A stretch of 26,972 nt of DNA, taken from positions 37,194-64,165 of the forward strand of contig PS015049.1 in NCBI GenBank assembly GCA_048213135.1. The letters run 5' to 3'. The position numbers and the translations under genes were made by a program. Below are positions 11,045-23,847 of the stretch, piece after piece. Numbering within the stretch: the stretch's first letter is position 1; each line of letters opens with the position of its first letter. The notes under the pieces were generated by a model that saw only the letters and a list, made by a program, of their open reading frames with translations, was not told where the DNA came from and ran no database searches. The DNA comes from Reclinomonas americana ATCC 50394. Its lineage: Eukaryota; Jakobida; Jakobea; Jakobida.

Positions 11045-14000
11045 ATGTCGAGCGTGGGCGACGACAGCGTGTTGTCGACGCTGCGCAGCGTAAGCGAGTC
11101 GTTCTTTGTGCAACATGCATCGCTGGCCGCCACTGTGCACGCGTTGCCTTCATTCGATGCATGTCGCACTCTGGTCGGCACTCTCGTCGAGCATCATCTG
11201 AGCGGCGTTGCGTGCATTCTCTTTGGCGCCAGTAATGCATGTGACTGTGTGTAGGTGATAGGGAAGCCTCACCGCACCGCTTCACTCCACAGTTGCGCGT
11301 GTCGCGAGCGTGGGCGAGTGCGCTGCGTGTGGAGCACTTGTCGGAGTGGATGCATGCACAGCGGTGGTCGCACAGCGACGCCAGTGCATTCCTTTGTCTC
11401 TCGTTGCTGGCTGGCCTCGCGTCGCGCTGTGGAGAAGAGGCGGAGGGAGAGCAGAGAGGAATGGTGGCAAAGGAGGAGATCACGTGGACAGTCGTGTGCA
11501 TTCCGAGCTTTGCCGCGTACCGTTTGGCCCTGGGCGGCGAGTTCTTCCGCACGAGAGAGCTGGGTTCGTTCGCCTTTCCCACCAAGTGTATTGTGATGAT
11601 GGTTGAGTTGCGAGTGCTGATGGATGCACAGCCGCACGGCTCTTGCTGGAGAGTGCATTGCGATCGTCTGCGTTGCTGGATCGAATCGTTGCCGAGTGCA
11701 GTGCAGCGCTGCTGACCACCGACGAACAGGCGGTCTCACTGATCGGCTACAGTGTCGATGCCACTGCCGTGATCCACGGCGTCGGCAGCGGGGACAAGAC
11801 GCCGTACGTGACGGGTTGTGCATCGGTGGTGCGATCGATGGCCGACGCTCTGCTCGCCGGCACGCTCTCGGTACGCTGTTTCTCTTCTCCTCCGAGCGCC
11901 CTTGTTGACTGTTGATCTCATCATACCTTGCGTGCCAGTGTTCACCATCGATCGCCGCACTGCTGGAGGAGCAACTTGACAGCTTGGCACACGGCAGTGG
12001 ATCCGGTGCGGTGCGAGAGGCACGACGGTGGTACTTGTGCCCGTTGGTGTCGGCCGTGCTGGCGCACACTCCCGACTTTGTGCAACGGAACCAACTGGCG
12101 CAGGCATGTTGTGACACCGTGCTTGAGGTGTCAAGTGGCTGCTCACTGACATGTCGTGTCGCAGGTGGTTTTCCGCTCGCTGCTGTCGAGCCACTCATTC
12201 GGACCGTGGCACCGTGCAGCATTCTTCTCCTGCGTATTGCAGCTGTCGACTGAGCTCGCAGACGGATTGGGCACGCGCACTGGTTCGCGTCGCATTCTTA
12301 ATCGAAAAGTCTTGTTCGGTTCAGCAGCTCATTTGCTGCGTGGCAGGTGTGGATGTGCGCTTGGACGCCAGCTTCTGGAAGATGCTGCAGACCGGCATGT
12401 GCACCACCGAGTACGGTGAGCACATGGCGGCCGCTGCCGTCCTGCGTCGCATCATTCGTCTGTCGAGTGAGGCGGCGGCGGCAGAGGACGGTCGAGTCGC
12501 ATGGATACCGTTGCGTTGTCGGCGATGACAGAATATGCGCATTCTGCTCTGACTTGTGTGCTTTTCTCTCTCTCGCCAGAGAGTTCTCGTGGAGTCTGGC
12601 CGCCTGTGCACGACTGGAAGAGATGTGGGCACGCTACTTTCTGGTGTACACTACCGTTTCGGAGAACAGTCCGCACTTGTTGAAGGTGCGATGAGAGCAA
12701 GCGCTGAATTGCAGGCAGCCACTTGCTCATTGCCACAGTAACAGGCCATGTTTCGCTCCATTGATTCGCTATTGCCGACGGCGGAGGGCCGTAGTGTCGA
12801 CGGTTTGTGCTGATCGCGGTTCCTCTCATCGGTGTATGACAGACTGACAGACTGGCTCACGCAGCGAGTGTGGCGCCGCTGCACTTCTCCTGGATCGGAG
12901 TGCTATACATGCGCGGCTTTGCGCATGTCAACATGGCGGTCGTTCGACAGGTGACGAACCACGCACTGGCGTTCGCCTTTGATGCTCACCCACCGGGTTA
13001 CATGCCGGCTCATTTCGTGCACGGTGAGAAGTCCTTACCCAAATGGCGGAGGAGGGGAGTGTGCCGCTAAAGGTGGCTCTGCGCAGAGGTCATGTTACCG
13101 CACTTGGACATGAGTCGCTCCCTGCAATATTCGGCCGACATTCCTGCGGTGACCACGCACTTTCTGGCGCGATACATCGACAACGCAGTCGACCAGGTGC
13201 GTTATCGATGTGGTGCTGCATTCTCAAGTTAGGGGTTGTTTACTTACTGTGCACTACAGGTGGCCACGGCTTGCGGGCTCGTGGAGGCTGTGCGATCATT
13301 TGACAAACCCGAGCTGTGGACCACCATGTCCATTGTGACAGCGATTCGTCAGGCGGCCGGCACGGCTGCCAAGCGACACGTAGCTCTCGTAAACACTGAA
13401 CTGTTGCAGAGCATCACGATGCTCATGGATCTGCGTGATCGCGGCTGGTGAGTTGTCGCCGTGTGTGTGACCTGTGATTTGGCCCACAATAACACGAACT
13501 AGGACCATTGCGCTGGAGGCGAGACTCGATGTTATTCTCATGGATATTGTCTCGATTGGTCGCACGCCGACATTCGATGACACCCTGGCACTCGTGGACC
13601 TGGTGCGTTTTGTCGCACGCTTGAACCCGCGCGTCGTGGCGGCTCGCGAGGTGCCCGGAGTCGCTCGTTTCTGCGAGTGGGTGACCTCGGTCTGTGGTAT
13701 TCTTCGTTCTCATGGCATCCGCAATCATCTGTCTCACTTTGCGGCGCAGGCGCTGTCGTCTGTGTCGGAAACGATTGTCGATGAAGCCTTGCACGAGCTA
13801 TTTGCCAACAACGGTGAGCATTGACACGTGCTGCGTGTCAACACGCATCCTCCTCACTCATTGGTTGGTCGCCCTGCTTTTGCAGTACCGTCGTCGGCCG
13901 TGAGTCGTGGCTTGATGATGCTGATCTACTTTGTGGAGCCTCTGCAGACGCGTCTGACACGACTCGTTTGCGAGAAGACCGCCGAGTTGTACAGGTAGAG

Positions 14001-17000
14001 ATCAGTTGATGTCTGTGCGCACCCTGCTGTTGCACGGATGTCTCACTCGCTGCCAGTCACCCGTACGTTGCGGCAGACCGCGTCCAGCGCACTGTGCAGG
14101 CCTTTGTGGATCTGTGCGACATTGCGGCCGCTGTTGGACCTGATGGTGCGCATCCCTCGCCCCTTCTCTCCTCACAGATCTCTCATTCCTCCATACAGCC
14201 CAGTGCGCACCTGCGTGGGGAGTCGTGGGACAAGAGAGTGGCAGGGTAGCGCGGGAGATTGCCTCCTTTGTGCAATCACAGAGCGACGCACCAGATAGTG
14301 GTGCGTGTGGACGTGAGAAGTATCTTGCTCATCACCGGTTGACTTTTGCCTATATGTGTCGCGCAGATCTGTTTTCTGCGTGCGTTCGTGCGCTGGCACA
14401 CTTGCACCGTCGTCACGCCAATCTGCCGTTTGTAAGCGATGCCGTGGAGAGCGTGTGCGGCATGGGCGCGCAACTATTGCGGAATTCATCCTCTGGTGAC
14501 GTTGTTGTTGCGAGGTCTTGCGTGTGGAAAATGTGGCTGACCGCATAGCATTGCTGTCGGTGGTGCAGTGGAGCAAGCCATGACCGGCATGTCAGTTGTT
14601 GGCAGGCTGTTTGCATCGCAGGCTCAATTCGACGAACGCACACCTGTTGCGTAGCCGCGTTGGTTGGTGTGCGCAACACTCCGTCTATGTGATTGACACA
14701 TGGTGACCAGGGGCGAGTGGACATGTGGCAGCAGCGATTGCTCGAGCTCATCAACTTTTCTCTCGCAAAAGCTCGCGGTGCCGATGCACAACAGCAGCAA
14801 AGGTGTGGTGTGATTTCCTGCATCGGCAATGTCTCAATACCTAACTGAGTCGTCGGATGTGTGTGCGCAACGCAGTACCCCGGTCCGCCAGTTTCACTTT
14901 TACCAGTACAATGCCGCGCATTTGGTGTGCGCTGCTCTGGTGGAGACGGTGTGTGTGTGTGTGTGCTTCTCGTCGCATTGTCGCCGGTCCAGCTGTCGCC
15001 GACAGTGCACAATCACAGACGGCCAGAGGAAATGTCGACTTTTGGAGGAGTGTCGCCTCGCGATTGTGCGACATGCTGGACTGTGCGGAACGCGGCCTGG
15101 TGGTCGCTCTCGGCGATGCAGCACTGTGTGCAGCCGATGCGCTGCTCGATTCGGATCCAGATGAGGTGTGATTTCGGTGGCGATTCGTTGATTTTCTAGT
15201 TCTGATCCACTGACTCTGCTTGCACGCCAGGCAATTACAACCATTCGTGCCGTGTGGCATAGCTTCTTCTCGGAGCGCGTGCTCGACGCCTGTCATGTAG
15301 CAGCTCTGTCGCGAATGTTTGGCGAGCGCTTCCTTGCGCACCCGTCACTGTCTGCATTCATGAAGGAGGTAACTTCTGTGCCAGCTTACCGGCGAGGTGA
15401 CTGTGAGCGTCGTTACACACTCATTTTCGTGCTGTGCAGTTGCTGAGCTCGGCGTTGGACGCGTTCAGCAGCAACTATCGCATCATGTATCCGATTGCCG
15501 CGGTGGTGTGCCGAACGTGCGCGCGTCTGCCACGCCTCCTGCTGCGCTATGTGGAGGTCAGTGACCATCACTTCCGTTGCAGTTGGCGGTGTCAGCTCAT
15601 CACTTTTGCGCAACAGGAAATCTACCGCATGTGCATGTACATGACGGATTCGACGACGGACAATGAGGCGGAGCTCAGCCGTGCTGTGCTGACTGTTGTA
15701 CGCGTCAGTGGCGATGATACGTGGTTCGCCACTGTCCCCTTTTTTCCGTGGGTTCTTCCGCACGATTGTGCTCACGAGTTGCGGCATGCAGGTTGAACGC
15801 CGTGTTCCCGAGTTACACCATGCTGCTGGAGAAAGTCCGAGCCGTGGCGCTGTCGGCGTTGCACGCTGTGGCCATTCTGCCATCAGCGAATGCGGCCATG
15901 CAGCGGTCCATTCTCGAGCGTGTGCTGGAGCTCGTCGGGGAATGCATGGCTCTCAACAGACGGCACAATGAGGAGAATCTCTTCCTGCACAGTCCAGTGG
16001 AAGGAGTTATGTCGCCTCTCGGAAACACGGTTGCTGCTCGCACTCACGGTGCCTTACCTTCCTCCAGGTGATGGTAGCGCAAGTGCTGAGCGTGCTCACA
16101 CCGTGTACGACGCTGGAGACGGCGGCCATGCTGCTCGAGCCGATTGGCAAGGCTCTGGGATTCGGGTTGCATCCGTCGGTGCGCGAGTTGTTTGAGAACT
16201 TTATCTGCCGCTTGGTCCTCCGTTTCCCGACGCTGCTGCGCGACTCGCTGTGCAAGTAAGTCGGGAGGTCTTGTCGCCCGTTCTCTCAGCTTTGTGGTGG
16301 CTGACAGGCTCGCGCGCGTCTCATGTGCAGGGAGTTGACCAACTTTGAACTGAAACCGATTCGTGCCGCCAGTCTGGTGGCCATCACCTGCATGTATCTG
16401 CTCGCAGTGGAACGTGCAGAGTTCCTGGATGTGTTGAAAAAGGTTGCAACGTGCCGCTGGGTGGCACGAAGAGGTGAAGCGCGATCTCACGCATGCATTC
16501 ACAGGAGTTTTGGACGGTATCGGCCTGGATCGCCACGCATTACCACTTGACGTGCAACTTGGTGCAGTACACGTGGGTCAAGGTTCACGAGCGACTGCAG
16601 AGCGAAGGGTTGCGTGCGCTCCTCCGTTCGCTTCGTGCGTATTTTTTCTCGTGCTCACCACGCTTCCTTCGGCAGTGGATCCCCCTTCACGCCCGAAATG
16701 AGTGCGTTCCTGGAGAGCGTGGTAACATATGTGCGCACCAATCGAATTGCCCAAAAGAGCTTCCGTAAGGTGCGGGTTGAGTGGTATTGCTCTCCCCCCC
16801 TGTAATGCACAGCCCCTCAACACTAGTCGTTGTTGCAGAACATTCAATATGTGGCGCGCAATCAACAACGCGTCTTCCACCTCCCTGCTGTGCTGGCGGT
16901 GGAGACGTTGACGGACCCGGAGCTCATCCGCGCCTCTCTGAGTCGGGTACGATGTGCCGTCACTGTCTCTCTTCTATTCACAACAGACAGTCGATTCTCA

Positions 17001-18088
17001 TCTTATCGACGTGCAGAACCTGATGCTCAGTGTGCGACTGGCGGGCTCCGAGTTCGCCAATCTGTTGGTGCACGACGAGCTGCTGCCCGGGTACCGTGAG
17101 CGCACGCTGCGCGATCTGGTCTGCGAGCTGCCGGCCGTTGTTCTGGACGACGACAGTCGAGAAAGCCAGCCGCTGTCGCCACCGGCGGATGAGATGGAGT
17201 GGACACAAGGTGCGTAATGGTGCTGCTAGTGATCGAGGAGTTGTCCTTGTGGCAGTTGCTCACCTCCAGTGTAATGCGCCACAGCGTCGCAACTGGTGGA
17301 GGCCAACTGGACGAGTCCCGAAGTCGAAAACTTTCAGCGCAAGGCTCGGACTGTCACAGACGAGACGCGTGAGTTCATTCTGGATCCAACGCGTGTGCGC
17401 AGTCACGGGTATGCTGAACCAACAAAGTGCTCGCTGTCCTCCAAATATCTATTCTGACACTGCGTTCACCAGACATCGGCACGAACTGATTCTGGTGGCC
17501 TCGCTCATTGACAAGGCCCCGAACCTCGGCGGCCTGTCGCGCACCTGCGAAATTTTCAATGTCGGCAAGCTGGTGGTCGCCGACAAGACTGTCATGCAGG
17601 TGCGCGCGCCTCACCGACACCACCGCACAGCGCTCCCTTGCGACTCACCGCGACACAGGATACCATGTTTGTGCAACTGGCCATGACAGCCGAGCAGTGG
17701 CTGCCCATCGAAGAGGTACCAGTGGCCGACCTACCGGCCTACTTGCACCGCATGCAACACGACTGCGGCTACACACTGCTCGGCCTGGAACAAACGTCGC
17801 AGAGCGTCAGTCTCGAGCACTTTGAGTTCCCCGCGCGCTCGCTACTGCTCCTCGGCAGCGAGGGCGAGGGCATCCCACCAGAACTCCTCTCGCTGCTCGA
17901 GCGCACCATTGAGATCCCGCAATTGGGCGTCGTGCGCTCCCTCAACGTCGTTGCGTACACAGCTGCGGAAATGTGTTTTTGAAGTGGCGCTAACTAATCA
18001 TCCGCAGCACGTCAGCGGTGCCGTGGCCATGTGGGAATACACCAAACAGCGAGCTTTCGGCGGGCATGCAGTTCCTCTTCCGCAATGA
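11045..18088 (+). CDS. TARBP1: TARBP1/Trm3-type tRNA (guanosine-18) 2'-O-methyltransferase
   Basis: Large SPOUT-family enzyme expected to methylate the ribose of G18 in the tRNA D-loop using S-adenosylmethionine. The model has 34 exons and 1637 residues, close to the roughly 1620 residues of human TARBP1, with all phases consistent. An in-frame TAA at 11024-11026 lies just before the ATG. The long N-terminal part is helical, HEAT/armadillo-like, as in the family. The C-terminal SpoU domain (about residues 1472-1637; exons 17473-17599, 17659-17949, 18008-18088) carries motif 1 NLGGLSRTCEIF with the conserved Arg, motif 2 LLLLGSEGEGIPPELL, and motif 3 IPQLGVVRSLNV, continuing after the last intron as HVSGAVAMWEYTKQ. 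The last intron (17950-18007) has a GTTGCG donor and a CTAAC branch-like motif. Less certain junctions: the first donor (11207), the donor near 12104, and those at 15721 and 16006. A pan-eukaryotic single-copy gene, useful for placing the organism. Confidence 0.93.
12104..12164 (+). other. Putative GC-AG intron in the TARBP1 gene
   Basis: The exon beginning at 12165 needs a phase-0 donor. The best spacing comes from CAG|GCATGT at 12104, giving a 61-nt intron. GT alternatives at 12119 or 12128 would give introns of 46 or 37 nt. The donor GCATGT is the same as in the helicase intron at 3995. Confidence 0.45.
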
Positions 18089-18143
18089 ATTCCAACTGTG
18101 TCCTCGCAGCGTCCTCTGTTAGTGCATTGTTCGTTCTCATATC

Positions 18144-19772
18144 ATGGGCGACAGTGACTACGCTGCATGGCCGACCTCGCCCAGCGCGGCTGCGCGTGTG
18201 GGCATCAACTCACTGGCGGCCTCCTTCACCGCCGACTCTCCTCGCCACGCCCCTCAACGCAGTCTCCCTGCGCAGTCGACTCCGCTCTACACCTCCAGTC
18301 GCTCACACTCTGCGGCCTCCTCCACGGGCTCCTCGCCTGCGCATCGTCCACAGTCGCACTCGGCACTGATGGTCTCCGGAGATCGCTTCATGTTGGACGA
18401 GGAGGAGGAGGAGGGAGATGAGGTCATGTTCCGCAGTGCAAAGGCCTATGACTCGTATGGTGAGAGAGATAGAGAGAGAGAAGAGTGTGTGCATGTGTGC
18501 GTGTGATGATTGTGATTGATGCATTGCATGACTGACTGATGCCTTTGTTTGATTTCAGCTGCTTCCATGTCGCCTAGTGGGCGGTTGCGCTTGCTGCCCT
18601 CGACTATCTTTGCTGGTTTGTGTGTGTGTGTCGATGTGTGTGTCTGCGTGGATTCTGTTTCTGACTGTTGCACAGGCGAGGAGCAAGAGTTCGGAGGATT
18701 GGCTGTTGCGTTTTCTGCTGTCTGCGAGCTTGTGTTTCCTTCCTCACTGTGTGCGTGCAGAGACATGCGGAGGTGACGATGAGGCAACGGTGGCTTGGTG
18801 AGTGCGGATGTGATTGTCGTGACGAGCATCCTTTCGCTGACTGCTTTGTTCTCGTGCAGGAATGTGCTCATGTGGACGGCGCAGCTACGATGTGGTGGGC
18901 GTGGACAAGGCCATTCTGTTCCGGTTGCGCAACAAGAGCAACTGTTGTTGCAACCATGTGCGTCGTGTTGTTCTGTGATGAGCGACCTCCGAGCATTCAT
19001 TCTCATCCTTTCATCTGCAGTGCGTGACTTTTTGTTCCGAGACCGAGTTTGTGGCGCGGACGAGGGCTGTCGGTGGCACGCCGCACAGCGAGGACGCGGA
19101 TGACTCGGATGATGAGAGTGCAGGCGGGCGACGCACTCCGCGAACCGGCGACGGAGTGGTGTTCTCCATTGTGCAGCAGGCGTCGTGTTTGTCGCGGAGC
19201 ATGTATGTTGCGTACTCGTGCTGCAGTGGCGTGACAGGGAAGGAAGGTTGCAGTTGGTGATCGCGTTTCCGCCACACACAGGTGTACGACAACGAGGACA
19301 CGCCAATAGGGCGCACGTACCGGCCGATCTTTTGCTGTACGCAGCGAATCGATGTGTTTATGCGGACACCGCTGGAGGGCGAACGGAAAGTGTTTGAGGT
19401 CGAGTCCATCCGCGCGTGCGTCGGCTGCAATGACGTTGCGTGGACCTGCCGTACGCGTCCGTCCTTTTTGTTGTCGCCCGACCCACCTCCCCTCGCGCGC
19501 AGTATTCATTCATCATCCGCTCTGCGGAGTCTGGCGAGGAGTTGGCCGTCATCACACGACGCTGGCAAGGTCTCTGCAAGGCCGCGATGAATCTAGAAGG
19601 TGCGTTCTGCTCGTTATTGTTGTGCGGTTGAACAGGGGAGGGCCTGACTGTGTCTGCAGACTGGAGCATCTCGTTTCCGCAGCATGCTGGGGCCATTGAG
19701 CGCGCCTTGTTGGTCGCCGCCGTCGTGCACCTGGATGTTGTCTTGGGTCAGCAGAAGAGTGGGTCGTCGTAG
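18144..19772 (+). CDS. Phospholipid scramblase family protein
   Basis: Nine exons (18144-18459, 18559-18615, 18676-18704, 18761-18797, 18860-18957, 19021-19206, 19282-19434, 19503-19599, 19660-19772) give 361 residues with closed phases. An in-frame TAG at 18120-18122 precedes the ATG. Residues 1-105 are low-complexity, Ser/Pro-rich with a run of Glu. The core has the scramblase layout: YDVVGVDKAILFRLRNKS followed by a cysteine cluster (NCCCNHC), then YRPIFCC, the strand-rich repeat YSFIIRSAESGEEL with RRWQGLCKAAMNLED, and FPQHAGAIERALLVAAV running into a hydrophobic C-terminal helix. In animal scramblases the cysteine cluster is palmitoylated and the C-terminal segment is membrane-inserted. 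Lipid scrambling or membrane tethering here is inferred from family. Only 55 bp separate this ATG from the TARBP1 stop. Confidence 0.85.
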
Positions 19773-19834
19773 AGCATAAAAGTAATGACGGCGTGAAATG
19801 GTGAAACGTAAACAATCCTGGCAAATATTTTCAT
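19773..19834. other. Spacer between convergent genes
   Basis: Only 62 bp lie between the stop codons of the scramblase gene (plus strand) and the two-transmembrane gene (minus strand). It is AT-richer than its surroundings and includes AGCATAAAAG at about 19773-19783. Both 3' UTRs must overlap or be very short. Confidence 0.6.
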
Positions 19835-21569
19835 TCATTCATCATTCATTATACGTGTGGAGTCTGGTGGTCGCAGCAGTCGAGCGGTGAGCGGATTTGG
19901 CGTATCGTACGCCCCCGACTTGCTCAGCAGCACCACCGAATCGTGGTGTGTCGCTGTGGTATCCTGCAGCTCTGTTGAAGCAGCAAAGGATGTTGTGGAG
20001 GCGCGCCGCTTGTCCCACAACCACTGGCCGACCCACACGCAAACACGGAACAGGAAGCCGCAACCACCAGCAATGCTGATGAGCGAGGCAATGTATGCGG
20101 TGGGCGATATGGCAACCTGGGCGACAATGAGCGAACGGGCGACGAGGACACAAGAAGCTTCATCCTCCTCCGCCGCACCTCGCGGTACGTGAGAGCACCG
20201 GCTCCGTCGAGAACAAACGCAATGATCGACACGTACATGTCGTCGGGGTTCAGCGCTCCACCAGTGGCCGCCATGCTGTACCGGGTGTAGTTCTCACTCG
20301 AGTTGAGGAACCTGGGTGGGGGGACACAGATGAGGTCGCCGACGGAGGGAGAAACAAAGAGATTGACGCACTCGTATGTGACCGGGGCCATCACGATTTC
20401 GTTGTTACTAGTCTGTGGTCAGGCACGTCAGCACGTCGGCAAATCATCATGCCAGCAGGGACCAGCATACCGTGTTGACAATTACGCCTGTCACCGTGTC
20501 CATGGAAGTGGTGACTGCGCGAAGCGAGTGAGAGGGAGGGAGAGATAGCAGAATGCGAGGATGAAGAAGGAAGGAGCAGTGAGTGAAGGAAAACAGAGAG
20601 GGACTGAGCGAGGTTTGTTGGCGACGCAACGTTGGCCAAACATGAGTTTCACCGACGAGGCGACCGTCGACTGCACAAAACACCGTAGGTTACAATCCAC
20701 GACGAAAGATCCCAGAAGAGGGTCATCGAAGAGCGCACCGTGGTGTCGGGAGTAAAGACGACCTTGGAGATGTCGAGTCCCGGCTTCGGCGTCATCGTGT
20801 ACACCATGAGCTGTGTGCTCCCCGGCGGCGCCGGCTTCTCCAGCATGAAGATCAGCGGATTACCTATGAGCACCGAACCCGGCAGCGTCTGCAGCGATCC
20901 GAGATTGCAGTCACAGTGGAGACAAGCTGCGAAGACGGATGAAAAGTCGAACCTGCGCGACATTGACCATCCAGCAGTACGCTCCTTTCTGTTGATAGAT
21001 GGACAGCAGTGGCGGCACGTTACCAGCAGAAGGCCATCTGTGTGTGCATCAGCGGAGGAATGGTGTCCACTGAGAGAGAGAGACTAGTCAAGAAAAAAAA
21101 AAACGCAACACTGCCTCATCGCAGGGCGTGAGGGTGGCCGCCGAGGTGTCCAGGAAGCAGCGGAACACGGGAACGTACTGTGGCACATCGGCACGGTCCA
21201 TAACAAGACACACAGAGAACATGGGAAGCTGACCAGTCACGCGCGAGGCTGTCACAGACAGGTCGGGATTCTGCGCGTGCATGTGATGAGATCAATCATC
21301 CTCCCTAGTCAGTCACTCACGCGCTCACTTGCTCACCTGGTGTGACTGCACAAGGTGCACCGTCTGCAGCACGCGCAGGCATGTGAGGCGCGCAGTGTGT
21401 GAGTGTGAGCAGGAGGGAGGGGGCAGAGAGAGAGACGCACATAGTACACAAAGAAGGCGATCCACACGAGTGCGGCCAGCAGCAGTGGCCAGCGAAGAGT
21501 CAGCCACTGTTGTGAGCGGTACCATGGAGTGGAGACTGGTGGTGAGGAGGGAGTGGAGGTGCCCCACAT
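19835..21569 (-). CDS. Two-transmembrane protein with large extracytoplasmic domain (family not recognised)
   Basis: Nine exons on the minus strand (21569-21441, 21363-21337, 21270-21110, 21037-20953, 20888-20739, 20670-20631, 20514-20471, 20412-20179, 20116-19835) give 383 residues with closed phases. The ATG is the first one available in its open frame. A short N-terminal tail leads into a hydrophobic helix at about residues 25-43 (LLLAALVWIAFFVYY). A loop of about 245 residues follows with at least six cysteines and candidate N-glycosylation sites (NSSENYT), then a second helix at about 296-318 (AYIASLISIAGGCGFLF) and a Ser/Thr-rich tail of about 60 residues. Two helices flanking one large loop is the layout of ENaC/ASIC, P2X and PAC (TMEM206) channel subunits. 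I see no signature motif of any of these, so the resemblance is topological only. Confidence 0.72.
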
Positions 21570-21765
21570 CCCTCCTGTCACTGTTGACTGCGTGGCCTGC
21601 TGACTGTCCAACACTCTGCCCTCTGACGGACTTCGCGTGCTTTTGTTGTTGTTGTTGTTGTTTTACTATTGACCAAGTGAGGATATGCAACGTTGTGGTG
21701 TGCAGTACACCGGTACAGGTACGAGAAAACAGAAAGACGAAACAGAGAGAAGGAAGGAGGTTGCG
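21570..21765. other. Intergenic region with a TTG trinucleotide tract
   Basis: This 196-bp spacer separates two minus-strand genes and must contain the promoter or 5' leader of the two-transmembrane gene. Six TTG units occur at 21643-21660 (CAA on the transcribed strand). No other feature is evident. Confidence 0.6.
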
Positions 21766-23780
21766 TCAGCGCGTGACGTCGAGCAGCACGGCGGCGGCAG
21801 CGTGCGCGCCCGATGTCTCCTCCTGCTGCATGCGTTGTGCGGCCCGCTGTGCGTTTTCGCGATACCTCGACTGGTCCATAGCCTCGCCGAGCACCTGTGT
21901 CAGCTTCTTGCTGGTGACGTCGGTCCACTTGAGTGGTTTCGGACCAAAGCCCTGCTCCTGCACGCGCTCCGCCCAAAAGTGTTGTGATCCACCGTGCCAC
22001 AGGACCACCGTTGGGAGGCCACAGATGAGACCAGCGTGCACTGTGGTCGGTCCACCGTGGTTGATGGCTAGCCGCGAACGAGCGTACAGCCAGCGATGTG
22101 GTACAGGATCCGCAATCAGCAGCATGTGTTCTACGCAGGCAGGAAAGCATGATGAGTAAGAGAGTCCACCATTTCCTCTGTTCACGTGTGTTGCTGCTGC
22201 TACTCACCAGACTCGGGCGCCTCGTAACCACCGGTCAGGCACACGCCGCGCAATCTTAGCTTTTGCAGGGCCTCGATCATGGCCCGCAGCAACTTGTCCG
22301 CGCTGCCAGGATCAGCGTACGACAGAATCGCCTCCAACACCACGGCCACCATGGGCACTCGTTCCCGTTCCGCACGATCGAGGTACGCGACAAGCTCCGC
22401 TGATGGTGTGTACGATTCGTAGTCCTCCAGCAGCGCTCCAATCACGTGATCCTCACCAAACCTACGGCGAACGAAGATGAGGAGGGGAGTGCCGACGGCC
22501 ACTGCGAACTCTCCATCATATGCACGCACCAATCGTCGGGTTTCGGCAGCAACTCGCTCGAGTAAAAGTACAGTCGCGGCACCGAGTATTCAAACACGAG
22601 ATCTTCGGGACCACCATCCTCCTCAATCGGCAGCAGACCGTACTCGGCGCGCTTCGCATTCACCGCCTCCTTGTACACCGACTTCCATATCAGTTTGCGG
22701 CCGTAGGTCCACTTGATCTTGCTGACGAATTTGAACAGGCTCTTGCCGTCGCCAATCTGCACTCCGATCGTTGGTGAGACAAAAAGAAGAAACAAATGTG
22801 CCGAAGAAAGAAACGCAACTGGCGGTGCAAAGTCCTTGGTCGGTGTACTTGGATTGGCGTGCATGACTGCGCGGGGGAGAGTGGCGCATGAGGACCACAC
22901 AAACGTGAGGAGGGATGGAGGGATTTTCTTGACTGACCAACATAAGGTGTCTGCTGCGGGTATTCGGCCACCGACGACGCTCCCAGGGCCGAGAAGCTCG
23001 ACAGCCCAATGACATCAAAGGGTCCACGCTCGCGGATAATGTGCACCAAGTCATCGTTCCACGCGGCAATCAGCGGCTCAAGGAACGACCGCAGCACCTT
23101 GGCCGCAGTGAATCTGGTGTTTTCACCTCGTCGTCAACGCGACAATGGACACACGGCAGCACAACAGGCAGCAGTGGAGAAAGTTACGCACATGCTGAAA
23201 TCCGACTGCGACACGCGCCGCCCCAGCTCCGTGGTCCGCATGCCCTCCTCAAAACTGAGTCACGCTCCTCACTTGAGCGCATTCCACAATGGACGACGAA
23301 CGATGACGACACACACCTGCCACCGACCACAGCCGCCTCCACGCCACTCGCCTCCAACTGGTGCACGTAACCAGCATGCGTGGCCACACACACTGAGTGG
23401 CCCATCGACATGAGCAGACGACTCAGCACCAAGAACGGCTCCACATCGTAGCGACTGCCCACAATGGCCTACGAAGACACACAAGAGAGTGAGAGAGAGG
23501 CACAGGAGGAGGAGAAGAACGTCCAGCGCGCACAGACCGCGAGGAGAATGCGTCGTGCACCGCTTGCCTCGAGACCGCCCTGAGAGGAGGGAAATTGTTC
23601 GTCAGCCAAAAGGAGAAATGCGTGAGTGAAGAGTGAGTGTGTGACAGTGAGAGAGTGGCACGTGTGTGAGTACACAATGGAAAAGGAAGAAACACACTTG
23701 ACACAGTGCGCGGAATGAGCGACTGTGACACATGTGATTGACCGAGACTCGTGGACACAATCTGTGTGTGCAAGTGTGTG

Positions 23781-23847
<67 letters not shown>

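Noticed and set aside
11269-12222. Minus-strand open frame of 317 codons
   Set aside because: Antisense to phase-consistent TARBP1 exons and introns; the composition (many Arg, Ser, His, Cys) is typical of shadow frames.
18446-19306. Minus-strand open frame of 286 codons
   Set aside because: Antisense to the scramblase gene and to GT-rich introns; contains Thr-His repeats generated by the microsatellite-like intron.
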